Origin: Micrasema longulum
Taxonomy: Eukaryota > Arthropoda > Insecta > Trichoptera > Brachycentridae
DNA: 64,000 bases
NCBI GenBank assembly: GCA_022494885.1
Contig: JAGVSM010000464.1
Span: 175,524-239,523 of the forward strand
Direction of reading: 5' to 3'
Made by a program: the position numbers and the translations under genes. This document shows, piece after piece, positions 53,731 to 63,960 of the stretch. The notes under the pieces are model-generated. The model did not search any database. It saw nothing but the letters and a program-made list of their open reading frames with translations, and had not been told where the DNA came from. Each line of letters starts with the position of its first letter. Within the stretch, counting starts at the first letter, position 1.

Positions 53731-55189
53731 TTGCGCTGCGCGTGTTCGTAGATATTAAATTTTTCGTTAATAAAAGTTAGAAGCATAAATCTTCTTTTCA
53801 TCGACATCCTTACCAGCTTATTTTACATCGATTTATAGAAGTCATAGCTTGCCTTGCATTAGTCACAGTGAAACGATTGCTGATACTACGTTTGACAATT
53901 ACAACAACAATGGTTAGAAAGGCAACACTACTTCCTATTGGTGGGAAAGGAAACCACACAATGTTTGTTCAGTTGCCCAGAGACATTCTCCTTTGAAAAA
54001 TATATAAAATTACAAACCGTTCTGCAGATTCTCCAAAAGAATAAGAAAAAAGGTACTAGGCAACATAATTTTTTTTTTTTTGTTTGGGAAAAAAACAATA
54101 GTTGTTACATATATTGTATACAGAAAATGCATTCGACGAGAATGTATTTACAAAAAAAATAGAAGGACGTTTTTTTTTGTGTTTTTGTTTTTGAATGTTT
54201 ATAAACAAAATTAGCTTTTTATGGATCCCAATCAGATTCTTTTCTCACATTCCTGATAATTTCTTTCCATTTATTTTTACTGGATAATACGGGAAACTAA
54301 AAAAATATTAATTCATTAACTGACATTCAATACATTTTCGAAAATCGCATTCATGAATAAAGTGCACCCCTGTTGGTGAGACGAGCCAAGTTTGCCATTT
54401 GCAAAAAGAATTGTACATTTGAAAATGATTGTTTCTATGTTTTGGAATTGAACCATAAACAAGTACCTAGGTACCTACTTAAATTCAACATTTAAATATT
54501 AATATTTTTTTGTTTCGAAATACAATCATAATCAAGTACCTAGGTACCTGCTTATCAATGAAAAGCATTTTTTCACGGTAATAGAAGGCAAGCCAACGTT
54601 CCGGTAGGACAACGTCTGTGGGGTCCGCTAATCCATTGTGTATTCTCTGTGTGTTTGTACCTATACTTCATTTTATTTCGCTTACTATTTCTAATCGATT
54701 CTTCCCAATACATATTCTTAACTTTTTGATATTTTCATTTAAGGTATCATACTATGAAACTCGATGTGTTTTGTCAATTTAAATTACTTAAATTTATTGA
54801 TTAATCATAATTATTTATATCTTTGAACATGAATCTAATATTATCTGTGATTAGTGATTAATATATTGAAATAGTGTTGAACTTTTTAAGTATGATGAAT
54901 AATGTTTTTAACTTTTCCTCAAAATATTGTACACATGTTTAATCAATACGTGTATAATTTCTAAACACATTAGGTACTTAAAATACGCAGTATTTTTAAT
55001 GCTAAGTTTATATTATATTACTGCTGTGTATTGATGTCTATTTTTTTTTAAGTTGCATTAAATAAACTACTACTTAACCACCATTTTTTTTAAATTTCCT
55101 TTTCATTCTTTAAAAACATGAAATATTATATTTGCGGTGCGAGCAATCTAACGACATCTGCAGATGTCGATAGAAGGGTACTCGCAAAG
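53731..55189. other. AT-rich spacer
   Basis: I can support no gene here. A 74-base imperfect direct repeat contains the palindrome AAGTACCTAGGTACCT (54459 and 54533). TAAATAAACTAC at 55056 could be a LINE tail. Confidence 0.5.
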
Positions 55190-55490
55190 GTTTGCTTTTG
55201 ACCAAATAAAGCTTAGTCAAAATCGAGTGAGGGTTATCACCAGAGCCCGCCCAGGGTAATGCAGATTGAGTGAACACCGCGCTGTAATGAACCTTTCCGA
55301 AACTTCTAGATGTAGGATCTGCAGTGCAGATGAGGAAACACCTATACACATTATATGTGAATGTGATACTTTGCATCATTAAACAAGCCTCATCCTCGGA
55401 GAACCACTGGTTAAACCTGATGATGTGAAAGAGCTCGCCCCCTAATTAAAATTCTGATACGTAACGAATTTGGGTTTGGTGAGGGAAATT
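55190..55490 (+). mobile_element. LINE fragment, C-terminal end after the RNase H domain
   Basis: The plus strand reads SRCRICSADEETPIHIICEC and LILGEPLVKPDDVKELAP. The CRxC...ETxxHxxCEC pattern is the zinc-knuckle-like end following RNase H in R1/I-type LINEs. Stops are present. Confidence 0.7.
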
Positions 55491-55647
55491 TATCAAAATG
55501 AGAACTCTCGCCATTCACACAGTAGACATGCTTTTTGAAGACCTGGGCTTGGAAGGGCGGCGAGAACTATTCACGGGAACCCGTCACAAAAGATCTTCAC
55601 AGGTTGCTGTGACGTCAGGAGCTTGTATAGAATTGACATATTACTAG

Positions 55648-55760
55648 TTACCGCGCTTCTCTACCATGCTTGAGGTCCCGGGTTCGATTCCTGGCAAGGT
55701 CGGCATGAAATAACTGTCAAAAAGGCGAATTTACACTTCACTAAAATATTGCACTGCAAA
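55648..55760 (+). mobile_element. tRNA-derived SINE (family S1), fragment
   Basis: GTCCCGGGTTCGATTCCTGG (B box), then GCATGAAATAACTGTCAAAA and TTTACACTTCACTAAAATAT. Confidence 0.6.
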
Positions 55761-55884
55761 ACACCTTTCGAGCGAATATAACCTCATAGCCACACAATTT
55801 CCGTTTCCAGATTCTTAGGTACCTGAATACCCGTAGAGTGGAAAACACTCACCCAGGACTCTGGTGCTCTTTTAGAAACATACT

Positions 55885-55930
55885 GTATTCTTCTGCTGCC
55901 CGGACACTGTTAGTTAGCCAGATAACTCTT
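55885..55930 (+). pseudogene. Ghost of a cluster promoter block
   Basis: TACTGTATTCTTCTGCTGCC, CGGACACTGTTAGTTAGCCA and GATAA match the first 45 bases of the gene E block (24972-25018), after which homology stops. It is a truncated copy between genes G and H. Confidence 0.6.
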
Positions 55931-56149
55931 TAAAGGCTGTGGTAAATAATCCCTTGGCGCGCGGTGATGTAATATCGTGTTACCTCTAATAAAAGACAGA
56001 ATGTTCTAAAGTTCAGACATTTAAAAAAAAACATGGAGACATACTATATAATGCTATCTACCTTTTCCATAATTTATGCAAATAAACATATAATTTAGCC
56101 CTGTTATAGCAAAATAAATTTAAAATCATGAATATGTCTTTCATATAAA

Positions 56150-56510
56150 GCGCGTGCGTCCCCCATCACTGTCATCAACCGACTGAAGATTAAATCTGTT
56201 TAACATAACACCTGCCACAGAACACCGTCTCTGTCTTCCTTGTTATGAGTTATATCTTCGTTCTCTCTCTTATACAGATGTGTTGCTGAATTAGTGGACA
56301 CTCATTCTTCGCGTAGCAAGGATATATATTTTTTGTATTGACATCCAGCATAGTTATACAAATTTTACTTTACAAATCCGGTGCAAAAATGTCAATTTGA
56401 AGATTACAAAAAATACGACTTCATGGTTTTAAAAAATAAGAGAGATATATAAAGTCTTGTGTCCTATGTCGACTAGTATGACATCACAGCCACACAAGAA
56501 ATAAGTATTG
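56150..56510 (-). repeat. Inverted copy of gene F intron 1 sequence
   Basis: Read on the minus strand this matches 34935-35235: CTTGTGTGGCTGTGATGTCA, ACTAGTCGACATAGGACAC, TTTTGCACCGGATTTG, CATAACAAGGAAGACAGAG and ACGGTGTTCTGTGGCAGG. Together with 55885-55930 it marks a broken gene unit that has been inverted in part. Confidence 0.75.
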
Positions 56511-56639
56511 TTATAGGATATTGATTTGCGAGTGCGGATTAGAAAGATTAACACAGATTTGATTTTAAATGTTTATTACCATAAGTTACAAACTATATTA
56601 CCACCATATAATTTTATGAAAAGGAATTCAAATATTCAT

Positions 56640-57300
56640 TTATTTATTTAAACGCCTTGTGAGCTTTTATATGTTTAACATATATTAATATAGACAAAGA
56701 CATGTATTTTATACAAAAGTAGCAAAAAATAAAATTGAATTAAGAAGAATGGGAAAAATAAAAAACTGTCTTACGTATTAGTAAAAAATATATATGGGTA
56801 TACGTATTTATAGTACACACATATATTGCAGTGGAGAGAACAGAACTGATTTTTTTCATTTCATTTATATTAAGAGAATTTTTAAATTAGAAGTTGGAAA
56901 AATAATACTTAAGAATACATTTTATATAAGTTAATAAAAGGCACACAATTAAAACCAACTTAGTATTATTTAGGTATTTAAATTTGAAGATAATAAATTG
57001 ATAAACTGCCTTTTAAAATTCAAAAGTTTTAAATTAAATTTACCGATATCATTTGCGTAATCATTTGCAAAAGCATGAATTCTCTTCATTAGAGATTGCA
57101 CTGTAGTTTGTTGTAGATACATATACACAGAAGAGTTTATTAAATCGGATAACCCGGCCAAGCGAGTTCATTAGTTTTAACAGTTGGAAAGAGTCAAATA
57201 TTGAATTTAATATTTTAAATAAATAGTTAAAACTGGCCAAGGGCCCTGCGCACAAATGAGACGAAAGATCATGAAGAAGTGCAGGGAGCATGACCTTTCA
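56640..57300 (-). mobile_element. LINE 3' part, decayed
   Basis: The minus strand at 57260-57060 reads FNYLFKILNSIFDSFQLLKL and GRVIRFNKLFCVYVSTTNYS, a LINE ORF2 C-terminus. The lower-coordinate end carries CATTTATTTATTTAAACGCC, the reversed tail. Confidence 0.65.
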
Positions 57301-57304
57301 AGTG

Positions 57305-57490
57305 TCATATTGTTCTCTAAATCATTTGAATAAATCCGTAGCACGTGACAACAAAATAAAATTAATTATTTTAATTAAATTACAAATTTAAAAGCTTCAA
57401 TTAAATTAACTTAACAATAGAATCACCATGTAAAACGCCCTTGAGGTATTTTATTACGAAAATGGCGCTATATAAGTTATCCACAATAAA
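57305..57490 (+). mobile_element. L2-like LINE 3' tail
   Basis: TTGTTCTCTAAATCATTTGAATAA equals the end of the LINE frame at 28672-28694, followed by GCCCTTGAGGTATTTTATTA, CGAAAATGGCGCTATATAAG and AATAAATAAATAAATA. Confidence 0.75.
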
Positions 57491-57639
57491 TAAATAAATA
57501 AATATGAAGTATGAAGTGTCGTGTCATATAGTATAGAGTGAAGTTGGGTTCGTATCAAGTTTTCCTACTGAAAAGGCGTTCCAATGTTGGCAACATGATG
57601 ATGTTTATATAAGTAGGTACTTCACTCTCCGCTACACTG

Positions 57640-57787
57640 TTGTTTGTGTCTATAACCTTCTATATCGTCGTAATACCTTTTGTGATATTGTCTATGTGCT
57701 TCCTCGAAATGGCCGCTTTGCGTGTTGTCATTCATCATATCAACCATTGCTGTATTCCGTGTTCCTAAGGTTTTGTCTACATAAAAA
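57640..57787 (+). promoter_or_regulatory. Gene H, conserved promoter-proximal block and probable non-coding exon 1
   Basis: GTCTATAACCTTCTATATCG, GTGATATTGTCTATGTGC and TCCTCGAAATGGCCGC, with donor AAAAA and GTGAGT at 57788. The 5' part of the block differs from the others, so part of it is replaced. The ATG at 57709 opens 20 codons. Confidence 0.65.
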
Positions 57788-58189
57788 GTGAGTTTATTGT
57801 TGTTTTTATTAATTTACATTGGCGCAGGATGGCGCAGAAGTTTTTGTTTGTAAATAAAATTTCAATTGCATGTAGTATCGTGCCCGTTTACGGAGGGCTG
57901 TTTTAATACCCAGGCCACTTCTTCAGTTGTAGTCAATTTCTTTGTAAAACTGGGGAAGGTAATAATTTTTAAGTACTGAGCTCCCTTGCGATAGTATAAA
58001 ATAGGTTATTTTTTTACTTTCACATTTACTTATTTTTACACGACATATCTTAGATTCTCACTCTCTCGTTCGACAGCATCACAATGGCGCCCAACGAGGC
58101 GCGCCATTGTGATGGATCATTGTTCTTCGACTGGCACCTGTTGTAAGCGTAATATTATATTTGTAATGATTAAAATATTAACAAATTAC

Positions 58190-59225
58190 AACAAGGATGG
58201 AGAATACCCAAAATAAGGGAATATGGAAGTCTAGGCATTTACAGGGCTTATGACCTGTCATTGGCTGGTTTAAGTGACCACTTTACACACTGTGTAACAT
58301 TCACCATTTTGCCTATGTTTGAACATCCATATTTCTTCAATTCTTCCATTTGTTGATTTTAGTGAAGTTAAAGAGCCGAAACGCTTATTATTGTGAAGAG
58401 ATTCATCTGACTGAATTATTTCACATACTAGGCAACGGCTGAAAACAATTTTCCAATTTTTAAATTTCATCTTGGACCAGTTGGTTCCATTACAATATTC
58501 GAGTTTGTCCAAATGTTTGTAGACAAAATACTGTATTTTACCCCCTCGGGAGTCATTAAGATTAACAAATTACAACAAGGATAGAGAATACCTAGAATAA
58601 GGGAATATGGAAGTCTAGGCATTTACAGGGCTTATGACCTGTCGTTGGCTGGTGTAAGTGGCCACTTTACACACTGTATAACATTCACGATTTTTCCTAT
58701 GTTTGAATATCCATATTTATTCAATTTGTTGATTTTAGTGAAGTTAAAGAGCTGAAACCTACTGTTGTGAATATGTTCGGCATACTAAATGGTATAATCG
58801 ATATTCCATCATTACTGGGACAAGTAAAATTCAATATTCCGACTCGTAGATTGAGAAACAATGAAGTACTGTTCATCGATCAGCATAGAACAAAATATGG
58901 CCTAAATTCTCCAATGACCCGCCTTTGTCGTATTGTTAACTCAAGACAAGATCTGGACTTTTTTGGTTCAAGTTTACAACGATTTAAACGAGCACTAAAT
59001 AAATAGTCCAGATCTTGTCTCGATGTCCCTTATGTTTGTCAATGCTTCTTTCTTTTTTTTATGTTTTAAACTATTCTTTTATTGTAATATTTAAACCTTA
59101 TAAATTGTATACATGGACAATGTCCGTTAATAAATAAATAAGTAAATACGAGATTCATCTGACTGAATTATTTCCAGTCTTTTGTCTACAAACATTTGGG
59201 CAAACTCAACTATTGTAATGATTGA
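58190..59225. repeat. Two R1 copies in tandem, the second split by a LINE
   Basis: R1 copy one runs 58190-58557 and copy two 58558 to about 59225. Both start ATTAACAAATTACAACAAGGAT and share GAAGTCTAGGCATTTACAGG and CACTTTACACACTGT. Copy two is interrupted between TACTGTTGTGAAT (58771) and ACGAGATTCATCTGACTGAA (59148). Confidence 0.7.
58767..59147 (+). mobile_element. LINE 3' end inserted in R1
   Basis: A 79-codon frame at 58767-59006 encodes LGQVKFNIPTRRLRNNEVLF and NSPMTRLCRIVNSRQDLDFF, then a 3' UTR and AATAAATAAATAAGTAAAT tail. It is the closest relative in the window of the 3987-4435 copy. Confidence 0.8.
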
Positions 59226-59476
59226 AATACATTAATAATAGTCCCGTCTGTTCGAGTTAATACTTAATGGATGGAAAAGTGATGTCTTCAGGTGATGCCG
59301 ATGATTATGCTTACGTTTAGAAATACGCCTATATTCCTGTTATTATAGTTAAATACGATTAGGCGTCGTGAAAGCAAGGAAATAAGAAAGATGTTAAATG
59401 AATATTTAATATTCTTAGTGTATCGTTTACAATTTCAGGTAATAGATCTTCAGGAGTGAGGTATTCGTATACGATT

Positions 59477-59945
59477 ATGAAACGGATCGCGTCCGTGAGT
59501 CTCAAGACTGAACCGGAGACTGACGGTGTAAAGGGAGATATTATCCATACTGGGCAAGAGACGCCATGTCCTTACAAAAGCGAGGAACCAGGAGTTACTA
59601 CCGTGAAGGTTGAACCGGGGACTGGTGATGAAGGAGAAATTCTCCATACTGGGGAAGGAACGCCATGTCCCTACAGAAGTGAGGAATCAGGTGTTACTAC
59701 CGTGAAGGCTGAACCGGGGACTGGCGATGAAGAACGAAAAGATCTCCATCCTGGGGAAGGGACGCCTTGTCCCTACAGAAGCGAGAAAACAGGCGTCGTT
59801 ACTGTGAAGGCTGAATCGGAGACCATCACTGAACGACAGTATACTATAGAGAGTGATATACAGATCTTTACGGAAATCGACGTGTGTTATCCCGATTTAA
59901 AACAAGAATGTTTGGAATCCTCTCGCAACACCGAAGTCGACTCTA
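59477..59945 (+). CDS. Gene H, exon 2: SUMO-motif repeat domain
   Basis: ATG at 59477 (MKRIASVSLKTEPETDG), 38 bases after TTTCAG. It ends before donor GTAAGT at 59946. Four motifs: LKTEPE, VKVEPG, VKAEPG and VKAESE (Pro lost in the last), spaced by 33-34 residues, then EIDVCYPDLKQECLESSR with LKQE. This is the most diverged full copy after C: the GDE linkers replace GDV, and the unit with GEILHTGEGTPCPYRSE is one residue short. Phase 1 joins 61102 for a 403-residue protein. Confidence 0.88.
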
Positions 59946-60234
59946 GTAAGTAATACTGCATTCCACTTTTCCATTCAGGGAGTATCAATTGTAAATACAA
60001 GTGTGAAATGTAATATTGTTGGCAGTAATATTGTGTGTGGTTAGGCAGTTCTTATTGTAGTCAGTAGCTGATAGGGGTGAGTACTAGAAACTTCCTATAC
60101 CCACAGTGCCGAGTACTGAGTATCATCCGTGCCCGCCAAATCTATACATTGCCAACCGTACTCAGTTCGCCGAAACTACGCTATTTCAATTTAATATATT
60201 TTATTTTTCTAAATATGTTGCTACAGAGAGGAAA

Positions 60235-60590
60235 AGCATTTTGAGAAGGCAATATGAAATTCTAGGCATTCACATGGCTTATGACCTGTCATTAGCTGGT
60301 TTTAGTGGACACTGTGTAACATTTACCATTCTTTTGAATTTTGTGAAGTAAAATAGCTGAAAACTTTATCATGTGGGTGAGTTTCATCCGGCTAATCCAA
60401 TTTTCAAAAACATTTTTCCAATTTGGACGCCTCTTGCAACATACCAGTTACAACAATGTTTCTAATGTGTCCTTATGTTTGTAGACAGGCTGAATTTCCT
60501 CTGAAAATTTGTTGAGATCTAAATAACTCCCTAGGGAGTAAATCCAGCCAGTCTACAAACATTTTGACGCACTCATAACATTGTTACTCT
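60235..60590. repeat. Repeat R1 in gene H intron 2
   Basis: GGCATTCACATGGCTTATGA, CATGTGGGTGAGTTTCATCC and the end unit AACTCCCTAGGGAGTAAATC, CAGCCAGTCTACAAAC. The end unit occurs both ways round at 60455-60590, making a short hairpin. Confidence 0.65.
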
Positions 60591-60755
60591 ATTTTTAACT
60601 TTTAAGCGTGATACAAAGCCGAAAAATCGGTAATTTACTTAATTACTTCTATTTTAAACATTTTATAAAAATGATGCATAATATATAATCACACATAACG
60701 TATTTATAAATCATGAAACAAATCATAGATTTTAATAATAAATTAGTGATCATAT

Positions 60756-60950
60756 GATGTCGGCTTCGTGGTTTAGTAGTTAGTGCGCTTGCCATGAAAT
60801 ATTTATTCAAAAAGGTGTTTTTACATTAACATATTTTATAGCCCTTGGAATGAAACGTAAGAATCATCTTACCTTCATGTATCGACTGGTGTACCAATGC
60901 AGTGCCCTAAGCACCATTAGTTGCGTAAAGGGGGAATGAAGATGATAAAT
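60756..60950 (+). mobile_element. tRNA-derived SINE (family S1) with internal deletion
   Basis: The A-box head (TCGTGGTTTAGTAGTTAGTG) runs straight into GCCATGAAATATTTATTC, so the B box is missing. The body and GGGGGAATGAAGATGAT end are present. A near-duplicate of about 12 bases flanks it (GATCATATGATG and AATCATGTAATG). Confidence 0.75.
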
Positions 60951-61101
60951 CATGTAATGCCAGCGTGGATTAGCTCAATCAATATATAAAGTTTCGCTCT
61001 AGGCCTAGTCAGGGTCTATTACAAGTAGGGCCCTGGTGTCCGCTAAACGCTGGCCCAATTCTTCCCACCAGGACTATCTTATATTATGACTATCTTTTCA
61101 G

Positions 61102-61844
61102 GCACTGAGTCGACAGCATTATTTGTGGAGAGTATAAATCTACCGTCTCATAGCGCAGAACCACTACCTGAGTTTGAATACAAAACACGACAGAAGAGGA
61201 AGACGAAGAAACCTCGTAATGTAAATTTGTTGAAAAGCGCTGAGAAACTGTTTACATGCTCAGAATGTAATTATACAATTAAACGGAAGTGTCATTTCAA
61301 ACGGCACTTGTTGATACATATTGACGAGAAACCGTTCAAATGCTCAGAATGTAATTATAAAACTCGACACAGTAATTGTTTAAAACAGCACATGTTGATA
61401 CATTCTGATGACAAACCGTACGCATGCTCAGAATGTAAATACACAGCGCGACAGAAATACAGTTTTATTCAGCACATGTTAATACATACTGGCGAAAAAC
61501 CGTTTGCATGCTCAAAATGTAATTATGTAACTCGACTTAAGAATAGTTTAAAACAGCACATGCTGATACATACTGGCGAGAAGCCGTTTGCATGTTTAGA
61601 ATGTAATTATATAGCTCGACATAAGAAAAGTTTAAAACTGCACACGTTGATACATACTGGCGAGAAACCGTTCGCATGTTTAGAATGTAAATATACAACT
61701 TATCGAAAAAGCAATTTGAAACAGCACATTTTGATACATACTGGTGAGAAACCCTTTGCATGCTCTGAATGTAAATATTCAACTAAATGGAATAATATTT
61801 TAAAAAATCACATGTTGATACACAGTGCCGAGAAACTTACATAA
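61102..61844 (+). CDS. Gene H, exon 3: 7-finger type I C2H2 array
   Basis: Starts at 61102 after TTTTCAG: STESTALFVESINLPSHSAE, basic QKRKTKKPRNV, then seven complete fingers (first CSECNYTIKRKCHFKRH, last CSECKYSTKWNNILKNH) and a short end SAEKLT with TAA. It is the smallest type I array. Linkers from finger 3 onward are canonical TGEKPF. The stop occurs directly after a linker start, where another finger would normally begin. The downstream sequence matches the 3' flank of gene A, so this looks like the natural gene end rather than recent truncation. No internal stops; likely functional. Confidence 0.9.
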
Positions 61845-61960
61845 TTTTCAATAATTTGGTCAAATTTAAAAGAAGAGCAGCCAGCAGAAAAGTCAACAAT
61901 TGATGTGGTTAACCTGCTCAGTAAATTTAATGATTTATTTAGTATTTTTTTATTTAATAT
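61835..61960 (+). repeat. Shared 3' flank of the zinc-finger genes, copy 4
   Basis: TTTTCAATAATTTGGTCAAA, AAGAAGAGCAG, AAAAGTCAACAATTG and GTTAACCTGCTCAG match 956-1110 and 53560-53730. It starts at the stop codon, so it is probably 3' UTR. Confidence 0.65.
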
Positions 61961-62220
61961 AATAAAACAGTTACATGTTAACAAAAAGAAATACATAATA
62001 AAGCTAAAATACAGAAACAAAAAAAAAATAAACGAAATATCACACCGCCCTTGAACCTGTAGCTATTGCACAAAATCTTTAATCCGAGTAATTAAAAAAA
62101 AACATTTCGTTATCCAAGTGACTTGCTCTTCAAAAAAATTCAGAGTACTGAATATTATTCAACCGTATATATTGAGAACGGTAGTGGTTACACACATCAA
62201 TAGACATTTACCCGAGCGTA
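61961..62220. other. AT-rich spacer
   Basis: Nothing recognised. Confidence 0.45.
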
Positions 62221-62480
62221 AACCATAACCATAACACAAGATATTCTAATAGGGATCTGATACTAAGTGAAGGGGTCAACACTGTTCTGGCATCGAGACA
62301 ACACTATTACGTAGGCAAAAAGGTCCATAACCTTTTGTCAGAATCGTGGAAAGACGGGAGTGTTGTCAAGTTGAGGAATATGTTGACCTCGCTCTTTCGT
62401 GACATTGGTCGTAGAGAGTCAGAAAAGTTGATGCATGCCACGAATTGGAGATTCTTACTGGATGTCGAAAATAAAATATG
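62221..62480 (+). mobile_element. LINE ORF2 C-terminal fragment
   Basis: An open frame without start reads NHNHNTRYSNRDLILSEG, YYVGKKVHNLLSESWKDGSV and LFRDIGRRESEKLMHATNW, ending TGA near 62479. The NTRxSNRDL...KKVxNLLxES pattern is typical of jockey-like LINE C-termini. Confidence 0.65.
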
Positions 62481-62574
62481 AAAATAAGGAATCATTTAAA
62501 AATATATATCTATAGAAGGCAACCATGAAGTTTCGCATAAATAAATTGTCTATGTTTTTATGTATGTATGTATG

Positions 62575-62712
62575 TGTATGCGCATGGGTGTATGTATGTG
62601 TGTGTGTATATATGGGTGTATGTATGTGTGTGTGTATATATGGGTGTATGTATGTGTGTGTGTATATATGGGTGTATGTAGGTGTGTGTATATATATATA
62701 TATATATGTATA
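62575..62712. repeat. 28-base minisatellite with TATA tract
   Basis: The unit GGGTGTATGTATGTGTGTG plus TGTATATAT recurs almost perfectly three to four times, ending in a TA run at 62690-62706. The open frames across it are artefacts of the repeat. Confidence 0.85.
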
Positions 62713-62801
62713 AAAAATGTGGATACGGATAAGTTTATATTTTATTTGTCTGTTCTCTCTATTAATTTTTAAACTATTATTATATCTCTTCAATCCATGC
62801 C

Positions 62802-63070
62802 TCATGTCTGAGGATGATGATTACGCCTGACTCCAGGCTTGGCTCGTCTGTGGACAGTCTCCCTCCATCTGGAACGGTCTTGTGCTCTTCTATAGGCATT
62901 CGTCAGTGATGATTCTGATAACTCACTGACTGTGCCGCTCCATCTTGTCGGTTGACGTCCACGCGACCTTGTCCCTTTCGACACTTCCCAGCAGAATAGT
63001 TTTCTCCAAACTATCAGAGTCTCCCCTGGAAATATGCCCAAAGAACTGCAGGATTCTTTTCTCACACATG
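62802..63070 (-). mobile_element. RTE-like LINE C-terminal end
   Basis: The minus strand encodes SSLGIFPGETLIVWRKLFCW, RSRGRQPTRWSGTVSELSES and AQDRSRWRETVHRRAKPGV with no stop. GRQPTRW and DRxRWRxxV are hallmarks of RTE-like insect LINEs. Confidence 0.8.
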
Positions 63071-63094
63071 GATATCAGTCTTTCTCCTATATTA

Positions 63095-63215
63095 TTATAT
63101 ATTAGAATGTAATTGCCTAGCTTGGAACGGGGTATGTACCCTTGTTAGCTGGTTAAAGCGAACGTAAAATTGTATTTTGATAAAAGCTGTAAATAAATAA
63201 ATAAAAAAAAAAGAA
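63095..63215 (+). mobile_element. LINE 3' tail
   Basis: TAGAATGTAATTGCCTAGCTTG, AAAAGCTGTAAATAAATAAAT and an A run. Confidence 0.5.
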
Positions 63216-63440
63216 GAAACCTCTTGTGCTTGCTGTGAGATTATAATATTAATAATTTAAGTTTAAAATAAATATATGTTTCAAAAAATAAATGAAGGTA
63301 TATAAAACTTTTTTTATAAATAAGTGCGTATACATATGCCAAATGCGCATGCGTGCGCACGCATGTATAAAAATCCACACATATACACACAACGACAACT
63401 GCTGAATTAATTTCCAGTCCTGATGATGTCCAAAAAATAA
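63216..63440. other. AT-rich spacer
   Basis: Contains the alternating purine-pyrimidine stretch ATGCGCATGCGTGCGCACGC near 63342. No gene seen. Confidence 0.45.
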
Positions 63441-63960
63441 ATATATTCCAACCTACTGCAGAGGACGATCGTCGATTATCGATAGCATGAAAGGTGATTC
63501 CGCCCCAGGTTTTGATGGTCTTACTGCTGAAACCTTAAAATATGTAAAATGAAAAACCAAATATCTTAACCTCTCAACCATATTATCAATGTAAGTTTTC
63601 AAAGTGGAAGGTTCCCATGCAACTATAAAAAAATTACTACTACTTTAATTACTTACTATAAAAAAAATAGTAACACCAATTTTTAAATCTGAAAATCCAT
63701 AGGAAATAAATAACTACCTACCCATCTCCGTAATATCTAACATTGCAAAAATAGTTTAAAAAAGGATGTTTGATTTTATTCAACGAAATAATATAATACA
63801 TGACAACCAGTCCAGATTTATGGAAAACAGAAGTAGGTACCCAACCAAGATGCCATAGAAAAATTATCAAACTTTATACATTTCCACGAAACCGTCCACT
63901 TTTGCCCAAAGAGTCTAATCTTCAACCTTTTAAAAAATATATTTCCGTTTTCAGTAATTT
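63441..63960 (+). mobile_element. Jockey-like LINE, N-terminal RT segment, joined to another repeat
   Basis: The plus strand reads IIDSMKGDSAPGFDGLTAET, then with frameshifts VSFQSGRFPCNYK, THLRNI and NIIHDNQSRFMENR, then DAIEKLSNFIHFHE-like sequence to about 63875. This is the fingers region of a LINE RT (SAPGxDGLT). At 63880 it changes to the repeat also found at 32325-32430. Confidence 0.6.

Larger units (their letters stand above)
57788..59438 (+). other. Gene H, probable intron 1
   Basis: 1651 bases to the acceptor TACAATTTCAG. Unlike other copies its early part is not the shared intron tract. It contains two R1 copies and a LINE 3' end. A hairpin at 58081-58115 pairs CACAATGGCGC with GCGCCATTGTG. 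Confidence 0.55.
59946..61101 (+). other. Gene H, intron 2, expanded
   Basis: 1156 bases. The ends match intron 2 of F and G, while an R1 copy (60235-60590) and an S1 SINE (60756-60950) sit inside. Confidence 0.7.

Noticed and set aside
55110..55379. Minus-strand 89-codon frame
   Set aside because: It is the antisense of a LINE C-terminal fragment whose plus strand shows the CRxC...HxxCEC signature.
62455..62805. Frames of 62-116 codons across the TG/TA minisatellite
   Set aside because: They encode only Val-Cys-Tyr or Thr-His-Ile low-complexity sequence produced by the 28-base repeat.
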